Source: Clostridia bacterium (lineage in GTDB: Bacteria > Bacillota > Clostridia > Christensenellales > Borkfalkiaceae). Taken from it: a stretch of 46,968 nt of DNA. How positions within the stretch are numbered: position 1 is the stretch's first letter; each line of letters starts with the position of its first letter. The notes below the pieces were generated by a model. The model was not told the origin of the DNA, did no database searches, and worked only from the letters and a program-made list of their open reading frames with translations. The DNA is taken from the NCBI GenBank assembly GCA_017502525.1, contig JAFVUV010000026.1, forward strand, positions 1 to 46,968, read 5' to 3'. Shown one piece after another: positions 8,367-16,455 of the stretch. A program made the position numbers and the translations under genes.

Positions 8367-8966
8367 TTAATTGAAAAGGTCTTTTAAGATTTTTACTACC
8401 ATTTCTTTCATAACGAAATAATCGATATAGTCGTGCTTATCAAAAACGTATTCGTGCGAAAAAGATTGAATAATATCCATTGCAAAATGTATTTTTTCAA
8501 GTGGATTATCAATATTTACTTCTAGTTTACTGAGTTTATCGGAAATTTTAAGAGTAATATTATCTTCGAGCGCAATAAATTGCGCGTTTACCGCTTCGTC
8601 GGAACTTGCAAGCGAGTGCAGTGCTTCGTGAATTTTACGGTTGTTTTTATGCGTTTTTATTGCCTGTTCAATAAGTTTTGGTATTAAAATTTCAAAATCA
8701 ATGGGGGGTGTAAGCTTATCAAAAAGCCTTAAAAACGGGTCGAAAACTTTGTTTATATAAAGTTCTAAAACGCAAATTAAAATATCGCGTTTATCTTGAA
8801 AATATCCGTAAACTATGCCCGTTGAAACCCCCGCCCTTTTCGCGATTTCAGCCGTATTCGTGCCGTAGTAACCAACTTCTGAAAAAAGTTGATAACCTGC
8901 CTCTATTATTCTATTTTTTTTCTCAATTGACCGCTCTTGTTGCGGTTGCCTAACTAAATTTCTCAT
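8367..8966 (-). CDS. TetR/AcrR family transcriptional regulator
   Basis: A 199-residue one-component repressor-type protein. The N-terminal TetR helix-turn-helix is clear at about 15-61, including AEIAKRAGVSTGIVYGYF followed by KRDIL; the C-terminal two-thirds is helical ligand-binding sequence with no recognisable specificity. The gene is divergent from feoAB. Three TGAAA-N4-TTTCA dyads in the intergenic region are likely operators, so it may control the iron-uptake operon and itself; that is inference. No Shine-Dalgarno is present, and the -10 box ends 6 bases before the ATG, so the mRNA is predicted to be leaderless. Confidence 0.88.
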   Translation of the reverse strand: MRNLVRQPQQERSIEKKNRIIEAGYQLFSEVGYYGTNTAEIAKRAGVSTGIVYGYFQDKRDILICVLELYINKVFDPFLRLFDKLTPPIDFEILIPKLIEQAIKTHKNNRKIHEALHSLASSDEAVNAQFIALEDNITLKISDKLSKLEVNIDNPLEKIHFAMDIIQSFSHEYVFDKHDYIDYFVMKEMVVKILKDLFN

Positions 8967-8972
8967 ACTAAT

Positions 8973-9001
8973 ATTGTATTACATACGTCAATAAATGTCA
9001 A
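8973..9001 (-). promoter_or_regulatory. Promoter of the tetR gene
   Basis: On the minus strand, a perfect -35 TTGACA (8996-9001) and -10 TACAAT (8973-8978) are separated by 17 bases. Only six bases separate the -10 from the start codon, so transcription should begin at or next to the ATG. Confidence 0.75.
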
Positions 9002-9014
9002 GGATTTTAAAATA

Positions 9015-9118
9015 TGAAAAAAATTTCACAAATTTGAAAAATCTTTCACATTTTATTTGACAACCAAGAATATTAATGATAATATAATAACCGAAAAAAA
9101 TCTGAAATTAATTTCACA
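9015..9118. repeat. Three TGAAA-N4-TTTCA dyads, putative operators
   Basis: The 14-bp inverted repeat occurs at 9015-9028, 9035-9048 and 9103-9116, each followed by CA. The first two are 20 bases apart, two helical turns, and lie just upstream of the feo -35. The third lies just downstream of the feo -10, in the 5' leader. The position between tetR and feoA makes them candidate binding sites for the TetR protein. Confidence 0.65.
9057..9085 (+). promoter_or_regulatory. Promoter of feoA-feoB
   Basis: A perfect -35 TTGACA (9057-9062), then 17 bases to TAATAT (9080-9085); TATAAT at 9083-9088 gives a 20-base alternative. It is bracketed by the TGAAA-N4-TTTCA dyads. Confidence 0.7.
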
Positions 9119-9132
9119 TTTATGGAGGCCTT

Positions 9133-9372
9133 ATGATAAAAACGCTAGATAAATTCTCAATAGGTGAAAGCGGAAGGGTGATTTCCGTTAGTGGAGAGCG
9201 TAAAATTAAGCGTAGATTATACGATATGGGCATAACGAACGGTGCGGAAATATATTTAAGGAAAAAAGCACCGCTTGGCGACCCGTTAGAAGTTACTGTT
9301 AGAAGTTACGAACTTTCTTTGAGAGGGACAGAGGCTGCTTGCGTTACGTTGGAGGTGATTCCAAATGCTTAG
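9133..9372 (+). CDS. feoA: Ferrous iron transport protein A
   Basis: A 79-residue SH3-like FeoA protein, a small cytoplasmic accessory of the FeoB ferrous iron transporter. The RRLYDMGITNGAEI segment (about 28-41) and the LRGTEAA element near the C terminus are typical, as is the length. GGAGG lies 5 bases before the ATG. The 3' end overlaps feoB by 8 bases, so translation is coupled. Confidence 0.93.
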   Translation: MIKTLDKFSIGESGRVISVSGERKIKRRLYDMGITNGAEIYLRKKAPLGDPLEVTVRSYELSLRGTEAACVTLEVIPNA

Positions 9373-11611
9373 ATTTGCGTTGGCAGGTAATCCAAATAGT
9401 GGAAAAACCACATTATTTAATTCATTAACCGGTTCAACGGCGCACGTCGGCAACTGGCCTGGTGTTACCGTAGACAAAAAGGAAGGCGTTTATAAAAAGG
9501 CGGATAAACCTATTGCAATAATTGACTTGCCGGGTATTTATTCATTATCACCTTACACGCCTGAAGAAGTAATTGCAAGAAATTACGTGCTTGATGAAAA
9601 ACCCGATTGTGTAATAAATATTATTGATGCAACCAATTTAGAGCGTAATTTATATTTAACGACGCAAATTATGGAAATAGACGTTCCCGTTGTTCTTGCA
9701 CTCAATATGATGGACGCGGTTGAAAAACGCGGAGATAAAATTGATGAAAAAGAACTTGAAAGGCGTTTAGGCATCCCCGTAGTTAAGATATCAGCGCTTA
9801 AAAGCGAAGGCGTGGATAAACTTATGGAACGCGCTTATGAAGCCAGTCAAACTGCCCGTAAGGGAAGAACGGTCATTGAAGATACAGCATTAAAACATTT
9901 AATAAGTGATATTCAGATAGCGTTGGACGGTCAAGGGGTGTTAAATCCGTTATTTCACGCAGTAAAACTTGCCGAACTTGACGAACTTGAAGTTTTGATG
10001 CATAAAGAAGCGGTAAATATGGTTGAAGCGTTCAAAAAAACGCATATTGACGATACTTTTGGTGACGATTTTGAAGCGTTAGTCGCTGATGCGCGTTATA
10101 AATACATAACAAAATATTTTTCGCCGGCACTAAAGAGAAAAAACAAAGATAAATTCGTTGTAACTCCGTCCGATAAAGCGGATAAAATATTAACGCACAA
10201 AATTTGGGGAATACCGATATTTTTAGCCATACTGTTTGCAATTTTTCACTTGACTTTTTCGGAAAACTTCTTGTTTTTAGGCGGACTGTTGCCTGAAAAT
10301 TGGGTGTCGCTTAAAGGCACGGCGTTTGAAGGCGTATTCGGTGTCGGTGGCATAAATTCACCGGGAGTAACGCTGATGCGACTAGTTGAATTGCTAACTG
10401 GCACGATATCAGACTTGATTGCGGGGTGGCTTTCTACTTCTCCAGAGTGGGTTTCGGGGCTGATTTGTGACGGCGTGCTTGGTGGAATATTCTCTATTTT
10501 AGGTTTTTTACCGCAAATTCTTGTTCTTTTTATGTTCTTCTCAATATTAGAAGATAGCGGATATATGGCTAGAATTGCGTTTATACTTGATAGAGCACTC
10601 CGTAAATTCGGGCTTTCTGGCAGAGCATTTTTGCCTATGATAATGGGATTTGGCTGTTCAGTTCCCGCAATGATAAATACGAGAACTCTTGCCGACGAAA
10701 AAGAAAAGTTAGCAACAGTTAGAGTAATTCCGTTTTTCAGTTGTGGCGCAAAATTACCTATACTTACGGCAATATCTGGTGCAATTGTGGCAAGTTTCGG
10801 TGTTGGTAACGTCGATTTAATTACTTACGGTATGTATTTGGTTGGAATTATTACCGCACTTATTGCCGTTATAATTATGCGCAAAACTACTCTTAACGGT
10901 AATCCTCCACCTTTTATTATGGAATTGCCAGCTTATCACGCTCCGCAATTTAGAAATTTGATGATGTTACTTTGGGATAAAGCGAAACACTTTATCGAAA
11001 AGGCTTTTACAATAATTTTAGCATCAACAATAGTTATTTGGTTTGTTAGTCACTTTGATTTTGCTTGGAACTTTTTGCCCGACGACCAAATGCAAAATAG
11101 TATTTTAGGCGGAATAGGGCAACTTATTCAACCAATATTTACACCGCTTGGTTTTGGCAGTCAGTTGACTAATATGGGTTGGGTGTTTGCTGTTGCGGCG
11201 TTAACGGGACTGATTGCAAAAGAAAACGTTGTTTCTACACTCGGCACGTTAGCCGCTTGCTTGGTTGGCGTAGCGGTTGACGTAGAACTTGACGGTGGGG
11301 TTCTAGCCGTAACAAAAATTATGGAGATTACAAAAATAGGGTTACCCGCGTTACTTGCGTTTATAGCATTTAATATGACCACTATTCCGTGCTTTGCGGC
11401 GGTTGCGGCGGCTAAAAGCGAAATGCCTGACAAAAGCAAGTTTAAATGGACGCTTGTATTTTGGATATCAACTTCTTTTATAGTATCTTCAGCAATTTAC
11501 TTGATTGGAACTTTTTGGTGGACGGCGTTTATTTGCTTAGCAGTTGCTTTTATCGTTGCATTATTTGTGCGAGCTTATGATAAAAAAGTGCAAGCTAAAG
11601 GAGAAAAGTGA
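9365..11611 (+). CDS. feoB: Ferrous iron transport protein B
   Basis: A 748-residue inner-membrane Fe2+ transporter with an N-terminal G-protein domain. G1 is GNPNSGKT (8-15), switch II is DLPG near 54-57, and the base-specifying motif is NMMD near 117-120. A regulatory helical domain follows, then a polytopic membrane domain from about residue 285 with the two Gate regions (FSILEDSGYMARIAF and GFGCSVPA in the first). The C terminus is short and basic. It overlaps feoA by 8 bases and the next small gene by 1 base (TGATG), giving a three-gene iron-uptake operon. Confidence 0.96.
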   Translation: MLRFALAGNPNSGKTTLFNSLTGSTAHVGNWPGVTVDKKEGVYKKADKPIAIIDLPGIYSLSPYTPEEVIARNYVLDEKPDCVINIIDATNLERNLYLTTQIMEIDVPVVLALNMMDAVEKRGDKIDEKELERRLGIPVVKISALKSEGVDKLMERAYEASQTARKGRTVIEDTALKHLISDIQIALDGQGVLNPLFHAVKLAELDELEVLMHKEAVNMVEAFKKTHIDDTFGDDFEALVADARYKYITKYFSPALKRKNKDKFVVTPSDKADKILTHKIWGIPIFLAILFAIFHLTFSENFLFLGGLLPENWVSLKGTAFEGVFGVGGINSPGVTLMRLVELLTGTISDLIAGWLSTSPEWVSGLICDGVLGGIFSILGFLPQILVLFMFFSILEDSGYMARIAFILDRALRKFGLSGRAFLPMIMGFGCSVPAMINTRTLADEKEKLATVRVIPFFSCGAKLPILTAISGAIVASFGVGNVDLITYGMYLVGIITALIAVIIMRKTTLNGNPPPFIMELPAYHAPQFRNLMMLLWDKAKHFIEKAFTIILASTIVIWFVSHFDFAWNFLPDDQMQNSILGGIGQLIQPIFTPLGFGSQLTNMGWVFAVAALTGLIAKENVVSTLGTLAACLVGVAVDVELDGGVLAVTKIMEITKIGLPALLAFIAFNMTTIPCFAAVAAAKSEMPDKSKFKWTLVFWISTSFIVSSAIYLIGTFWWTAFICLAVAFIVALFVRAYDKKVQAKGEK

Positions 11612-11781
11612 TGCAACCGATTGAAATTATAGTAATAATTGCGTGCGTGCTTATTGTTGGTGGTGTAATAGCAACGTCTATAATAAACAAGAAAAAAGGC
11701 AAAAATTCGTGCGGTTGCGATTGCGCTAATTGTTCTAGTTGCTCAGTTTGTAAAAATAAAAAAGAAAATAACGAAAAATAA
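11611..11781 (+). CDS. FeoB-associated Cys-rich membrane protein
   Basis: A 56-residue protein read directly from the sequence. Residues 5-25 form one hydrophobic membrane segment, followed by a basic stretch (KKKGK) and a cytoplasmic tail with six cysteines, CGCDCANCSSCSVC (34-47). This matches the small Cys-rich proteins found directly after feoB in Clostridia (PF12669 type), which may play a FeoC-like role by binding iron or a cluster. Its ATG overlaps the feoB stop by one base. Function beyond the feo link is inferred. Confidence 0.85.
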   Translation: MQPIEIIVIIACVLIVGGVIATSIINKKKGKNSCGCDCANCSSCSVCKNKKENNEK

Positions 11782-11790
11782 TTAAATAAT

Positions 11791-11825
11791 CCCCTTGTTA
11801 AAGATTTTTTAGCAGGGGTTTTATC
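11791..11825 (+). terminator. Terminator of the feo operon
   Basis: A bulged stem pairs CCCCTTGTTAAA (from 11791) with TTTAGCAGGGG (to 11818), followed by TTTTATCTT. It separates the feo operon from the copA-type gene. Confidence 0.75.
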
Positions 11826-11831
11826 TTATTA

Positions 11832-11860
11832 TTGATAAAAAAAAGTTATTATGGTATAAT
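11832..11860 (+). promoter_or_regulatory. Promoter of the copper-type ATPase gene
   Basis: TTGATA (11832-11837), 17 bases, TATAAT (11855-11860). No CsoR- or CopY-type operator was recognised around it. Confidence 0.75.
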
Positions 11861-11879
11861 TTAACTATCGGAGGCGAGT

Positions 11880-14291
11880 ATGATAAAAAATTTTTCTATT
11901 GGTGGAATGTCTTGCACTGCATGTTCATTAGGGATAGAACGCAACGTTTCTAAATTAGACGGTGTAAAAAGCGTTTCAGTTTCACTAATGGATAAAAAAA
12001 TGAGTGTTGATTTCGATTCGACCATAGTTAATGAACAAATAATTATAGCAACTGTTGAAAAGTTAGGGTATACTGCGCAAATTTTCGGCACTAAAAAACA
12101 AGACAAGTATCAAGACGCAAAAAAATTAAAGCGCAGGTTTTTAGTTTCGCTTTTGTTTTTAATTCCGCTAGTATATTTATCTATGGGCAGGATGTTAGGT
12201 TTACCCGTTCCAAAGAGTGAAATTAATTTTATTATACAATGGGTTATTGCTACTTGCATATTAGTATTTAATAGAAAGTTTTTTATTAACGGAACGAAAG
12301 CCGTAAAAAATCTTTCTCCAAATATGGATACACTCGTTTCGTTAGGCTCGATTTCGGCATATATTTATAGCGTTGTTTTAACAGTTTTACTTTTTAATGG
12401 TAGACAAATACATCATACATTTTTTGAAGCGTCTGCAATGGTCGTAACGCTGGTTACTTTAGGCAAATGGTTGGAAGAACTATCCAAAGTTAAAACGGGC
12501 GACGCAATAGATAAATTAAGCAATCTTTTACCCAAAACCGTAACTTTAATTAAAGAAGGCAAAGAATATACCGTATTAACTTCTGAACTAAACGTAGGAG
12601 ACGTCATATTACTTAAAGCAGGCGAATACGTGGCTGTGGACGGTGTTGTTATAAATGGACACGCAAGCATTGACAAATCTGCAATTACGGGGGAAAGTAT
12701 GCCCGAAGAAGTTTCGATTGCTGGCAAGATAAGTTCGGGTAGTATTATAAAAGACGGGTTTATTTATTTAAAGGCGGAAAAAGTTAAAGAGCAAACACTT
12801 TTTTCTAAAATAATTGAAATAGTAAGAACTGCAGGCGCAAGCAAAGCGCCGATACAAAAGATTGCAGACAAAATATCGGGGATTTTCGTTCCGATTGTTA
12901 CGCTTATAGCGATAATAACGTTCGTCGTTTGGATAATTATTAGCGGTAACTTTGAAATTGCGTTCACGCATGGCATAGCGGTTTTAGTTATATCTTGTCC
13001 GTGTTCGTTGGGTCTTGCAACGCCCGTTGCGGTGATGGCAGGTACGGGAAGGGCAGCAAATCACGGTATACTATTTAAGAGTGCAAGTGCATTACAACAA
13101 GTATATAAAATTAATTGTGTTTTACTAGATAAAACTGCAACAATAACAGTAGGTAAGCCTAAAGTAACCGATTATATAAATTTTACGGGTGAATCTGAGC
13201 AAACGTTATTCCCAATAATTTCGGCACTAGAAAGCAAATCAAATCATCCGCTTGCAGATTGCATAGTTGAGTATTGTGGGAAAAGCGAAAAAACTGTTAT
13301 TGATTTTGAATACGTTATTGGTAAGGGATTAGTAGGAATCGTAGATAAGGTAAAATATTATATAGGTAATTTGGAGTTATTACCTAATAACGTAGCTTTA
13401 TCAGAAATACCAAACGATTTTGACGGCAAAACCATAATTTATTTTGCTGACGAATATCAACTTATTTCAATTTTTGCACTTGCCGATTATATTAAAGAAG
13501 ATAGTAAAGACGCGATAAAATCGTTAAACGATAAAAACGTTAAAACAGTAATGATTACGGGCGATAACGAGCGCGTTGCTAAAAAAATAGCCGAACAGGT
13601 GGGGATAAACGAATACTTTTACGAAGTTTTACCACAAGACAAGTATTCTATAGTTGAAGAATATAAAGAAAAAGGATATTTTACGGCGATGGTCGGCGAC
13701 GGGATTAACGATAGTCCCGCACTAAAATCAGCAAATATAGGCGTTGCTATGGGGACGGGAACGGATATAGCGATGGACAGTTCGGACGTTATAATCGTTA
13801 ACGGAAATTTAAGTGCGCTCAATGATATGATAGATATAAGCAATAAATCGGTCAAAATAATAAAACAAAATTTATTTTGGGCATTTTTTTATAATGCTTT
13901 AGGTATTCCGATTGCCGCAGGTGTTCTTTCCTTTATCGGTATAAATTTAACGCCTGCAATTGCCTCAGCATTTATGTCGTTAAGTTCGTTATTCGTGGTA
14001 ACTAACGCGCTTAGAATTACTGAAAAAAAGAAAAAAATAAAGAAAACGTCAATTAAAGAGACAGATTTAATAAAAATTATTTTAATTGTAGAAGGTATGA
14101 CTTGTAATCATTGCGTAAGCAAGGTGGAAACAGCACTTAAAAACGTGAAAGGAGTGTATTCTGTAAACGTTTTACTTAAAGAAAAAACGGCAACCGTTAA
14201 GTGTGAAAAAACGATTGCCGAAAATCAACTTGTCAGCGCTATTACTGATGCGGGATTTATAGTTAAAAGTGTAGAAACTGCTAAAAAATAA
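11880..14291 (+). CDS. copA: Copper-type (P1B-1) heavy-metal-transporting P-type ATPase
   Basis: An 803-residue membrane ATPase expected to export Cu(I). Domains in order: N-terminal metal-binding domain with CTAC (12-15); membrane helices; actuator loop with TGES (270-273); the ion-binding CPC (373-375) in TM6; phosphorylation loop with Asp417; HP motif (456-457); GDGIND (606-611); two last helices with YNALGIPIA and MSLSS typical of copper pumps; and an unusual extra C-terminal metal-binding domain with CNHC (742-745). The phosphorylation motif reads DKTATIT instead of DKTGTIT: Ala420 replaces a nearly invariant glycine. GGAGG precedes the ATG. The last 11 bases overlap the end of the converging histidine kinase gene. 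Confidence 0.9.
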   Translation: MIKNFSIGGMSCTACSLGIERNVSKLDGVKSVSVSLMDKKMSVDFDSTIVNEQIIIATVEKLGYTAQIFGTKKQDKYQDAKKLKRRFLVSLLFLIPLVYLSMGRMLGLPVPKSEINFIIQWVIATCILVFNRKFFINGTKAVKNLSPNMDTLVSLGSISAYIYSVVLTVLLFNGRQIHHTFFEASAMVVTLVTLGKWLEELSKVKTGDAIDKLSNLLPKTVTLIKEGKEYTVLTSELNVGDVILLKAGEYVAVDGVVINGHASIDKSAITGESMPEEVSIAGKISSGSIIKDGFIYLKAEKVKEQTLFSKIIEIVRTAGASKAPIQKIADKISGIFVPIVTLIAIITFVVWIIISGNFEIAFTHGIAVLVISCPCSLGLATPVAVMAGTGRAANHGILFKSASALQQVYKINCVLLDKTATITVGKPKVTDYINFTGESEQTLFPIISALESKSNHPLADCIVEYCGKSEKTVIDFEYVIGKGLVGIVDKVKYYIGNLELLPNNVALSEIPNDFDGKTIIYFADEYQLISIFALADYIKEDSKDAIKSLNDKNVKTVMITGDNERVAKKIAEQVGINEYFYEVLPQDKYSIVEEYKEKGYFTAMVGDGINDSPALKSANIGVAMGTGTDIAMDSSDVIIVNGNLSALNDMIDISNKSVKIIKQNLFWAFFYNALGIPIAAGVLSFIGINLTPAIASAFMSLSSLFVVTNALRITEKKKKIKKTSIKETDLIKIILIVEGMTCNHCVSKVETALKNVKGVYSVNVLLKEKTATVKCEKTIAENQLVSAITDAGFIVKSVETAKK

Positions 14292-15462
14292 CCGTTATAG
14301 TCATACATTCGTTCAACACCGACTGAGCGGAAATTTTCCATTTGTTAGCGTCACAAACGCTTTTTGCAATGGATAACCCAAGTCCGCTACCGCCCGTTTC
14401 GCGCGCGCGAGAATTGTCACCGCGGTAAAATCTTTCAAAAACTTTATTAGCTTGATTAGCAGGCACGTTGCTACCAGTATTAGAAACGCTAAGCACGGGT
14501 CTGCCTTTTTCTTTGTGAAAATCAACTATAATTTCGCCGTTTTCTGAAGCGTGTTTAACGGCGTTGTCAAGCAAAATGTTTAGCACTTGGTTTACGCATA
14601 TTTTGTTACCCGTATAAGTAATACTCGGCTGAACGTTTATGATTAAAGTTTTGCCTTTTTCGAACGCTAATGCATCAAAGGGGAGAGCGTTGCCTAAAAT
14701 TTCGTCGGAAATAACGAACTTTTCACGAGATACGCTTGTTTTACCTTCATCAATTTTTGCGAGCGTGAGCATATCTTCAACTAAAATATTCATACGTGCA
14801 GTTTGAGATTTAATGTTATCAATCCATTGATTGTTATCGTCTTGCTTAAGCACGTCCGCGTTGGCGGAAATTATAGCAAGAGGAGTGCGCAATTCGTGGC
14901 TTGCATTAGAGACAAACTGTTTTTGTTTTCTAAAAGCGTCCTTAATAGGTTTAAATACGTAAAAAGATAGGCTGGTTACTGTAACGAATAGAATGGAATA
15001 AATTATCAAAAATATTAGAAAAACACTTAAAGTTGTACTTTTACTCGATAATATTATATCGCTTGCATCGATTGCGACCAAAAGATATTCGTTATCTGTG
15101 GGGAAGATTTTATAGTAGACGTTATTAAGTCTTCCCGTGCTATAATTGTTTTCAAGGATATTATTTACGATAATATTTGCTTTTTCAGCATTAAAGACGT
15201 CGCTATCAAACCAAATATTGGTAGAAAAATTTTGCGGATAATCGTTTTTAGAAATTTTGCAAATGATAGCGTTAGAGTGAATAAACCCTTCTTCAGAATC
15301 GGTTAAATAAAAACTTTTAGCCGTGTCGTTTAGCGTTTGTTCTATGGTGTGTTCGTTTGCATTGTAAACGATATGGGTGTTGGCAATGAAAATAAAGAAA
15401 AATACCACGAACAAAATAGTCATAGTAATACATATAAACTTTATTTGAGCGCGTTTAATCAT
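14281..15462 (-). CDS. Two-component sensor histidine kinase
   Basis: A 393-residue membrane kinase. TM1 is about 8-27 and TM2 about 145-168, enclosing an extracellular sensor region of about 115 residues without a recognised domain. The H-box SNASHELRTPL carries the phosphoacceptor His189; the N-box includes LLDNAVKHA (Asn300); the G2 box is GGSGLGLSIAK. The G1 box reads NTGSNVP, with Asn where most kinases have Asp. It overlaps the response-regulator gene by 4 bases (ATGA) and is its cognate partner. Its stimulus is unknown; the nearby copper pump converges on it and is not in its operon. Confidence 0.92.
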   Translation of the reverse strand: MIKRAQIKFICITMTILFVVFFFIFIANTHIVYNANEHTIEQTLNDTAKSFYLTDSEEGFIHSNAIICKISKNDYPQNFSTNIWFDSDVFNAEKANIIVNNILENNYSTGRLNNVYYKIFPTDNEYLLVAIDASDIILSSKSTTLSVFLIFLIIYSILFVTVTSLSFYVFKPIKDAFRKQKQFVSNASHELRTPLAIISANADVLKQDDNNQWIDNIKSQTARMNILVEDMLTLAKIDEGKTSVSREKFVISDEILGNALPFDALAFEKGKTLIINVQPSITYTGNKICVNQVLNILLDNAVKHASENGEIIVDFHKEKGRPVLSVSNTGSNVPANQANKVFERFYRGDNSRARETGGSGLGLSIAKSVCDANKWKISAQSVLNECMTITVIF

Positions 15463-16133
15463 TTCTTTTCACCTAAAGTATAACCTATACCGCGTATTGA
15501 TTTGATTTCGACTTTAGAGCCAACCGCAAGAAGTTTTTTTCTTAAAAAAGAAACGTAAACTTCAATGGTATTATATTCGGCGTCAGTATCGTAACCCCAA
15601 ATTTTTTCAATAAATTTTTCTTTGTCAATGCTTTTGCCTTGATTAAGAATAAGCATTTCAAGAATTTGAAATTCTTTTTTTCCAAGCGTGATTTTTTTAC
15701 CGTTTTTGCTTATTTCAAGTGTATCTCTATTGAGTGAAAGGTCTAAATAGGATAAAACGTCGCCCGTGAAAGTTTCTTTTCTGCGAAGAAGTGCTTTTAT
15801 CCTTGCTAAAAGTTCTTCTGTTACAAAAGGTTTAGTTAAGTAGTCGTCCGCACCGAAATTTAGGCCGTTAATTTTATCTGTAATTTCAGATTTTGCAGTC
15901 AGCATTAAAATAGGGGTGTTAAACCCTTTTTGTCTTAAAACTTTAAGTAGGGTAACGCCGTCTATTTTTGGCATCATAATATCAAGAACGATTAAATCGT
16001 AAATGCCAGAAAGAGCCATATCAAGCCCGTCTTCGCCATTATAAGCGCAGTCAACTGCATAATTATTTTTTCTTAAGATTGCCGAAAGCGCATCTGTTAG
16101 TTGTATTTCGTCGTCAACTAATAAAATTTTCAT
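15459..16133 (-). CDS. OmpR/PhoB-family response regulator
   Basis: A 224-residue regulator with a receiver domain (acidic DDE at 7-9, phosphoacceptor Asp51, Thr79, Lys101) and a C-terminal winged-helix DNA-binding domain ending in IKSIRGIGYTL. AGGTGA lies about 6 bases before the ATG. It is the first gene of the two-gene unit with the histidine kinase. Target genes are not evident; no direct repeat resembling an OmpR site was noted beside its own promoter. Confidence 0.93.
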   Translation of the reverse strand: MKILLVDDEIQLTDALSAILRKNNYAVDCAYNGEDGLDMALSGIYDLIVLDIMMPKIDGVTLLKVLRQKGFNTPILMLTAKSEITDKINGLNFGADDYLTKPFVTEELLARIKALLRRKETFTGDVLSYLDLSLNRDTLEISKNGKKITLGKKEFQILEMLILNQGKSIDKEKFIEKIWGYDTDAEYNTIEVYVSFLRKKLLAVGSKVEIKSIRGIGYTLGEKK

Positions 16134-16273
16134 AGTTCACCTAAAAACGTTCGTTATACATTATTTCATTATATATTATGATATATTAAAATGATTGAAT
16201 ATAACTTAAAATAAACGGAATAAAAAATTTTTTATTTTGTGTTACTTTCAAGAATTGTTTAAGTTTTACTAGT

Positions 16274-16390
16274 TATAATAAAAGCGTAAACTGAGATAAG
16301 TTAGGTTTACCACTAAAATTACTCACACTCTCAATAAACTTTTTCCTGGGGCTGAACGTCGATTTATCGGCGTTTTGCTCTTTTAAATAT
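16274..16390 (+). ncRNA. Candidate orphan small RNA in the 16134-16454 gap
   Basis: The 320-base gap after the response regulator has no plausible gene. It does contain a perfect TATAAT (16274-16279, weak -35), then a hairpin GTAAAC/GTTTAC (about 16286-16311), an unpaired stretch, and a terminator-like hairpin AACGTCGAT/ATCGGCGTT (16355-16374) followed by TTGCTCTTTT. This would give a transcript of about 100 bases. The next gene in that direction is on the other strand, so it is not a leader. I recognise no known RNA family. Confidence 0.35.
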
Positions 16391-16422
16391 TATAACTAAA
16401 AATTAAAACCCAACGTAAAACA

Positions 16423-16455
16423 AATCGCCATCTAAATAGACGGCGATTATTTTTT
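16423..16455. terminator. Terminator after the PRTase gene
   Basis: Stem AATCGCC-A-TCTA (16423-16434) pairs with TAGA-C-GGCGATT (16437-16448) with one A-C mismatch. T runs lie on both sides, so it may act in both directions; it closes the minus-strand PRTase gene. Confidence 0.7.

Noticed and set aside
9077..9091. Fur box at the feo promoter
   Set aside because: Only one TGATAAT half-site fits; the second half (TAATAAC) does not match. The TGAAA-N4-TTTCA dyads explain the region better.
16286..16380. TPP or other known riboswitch in the 16134-16454 gap
   Set aside because: A CTGAGA string recalls TPP riboswitches but the rest of that consensus is missing, and no plus-strand gene follows.
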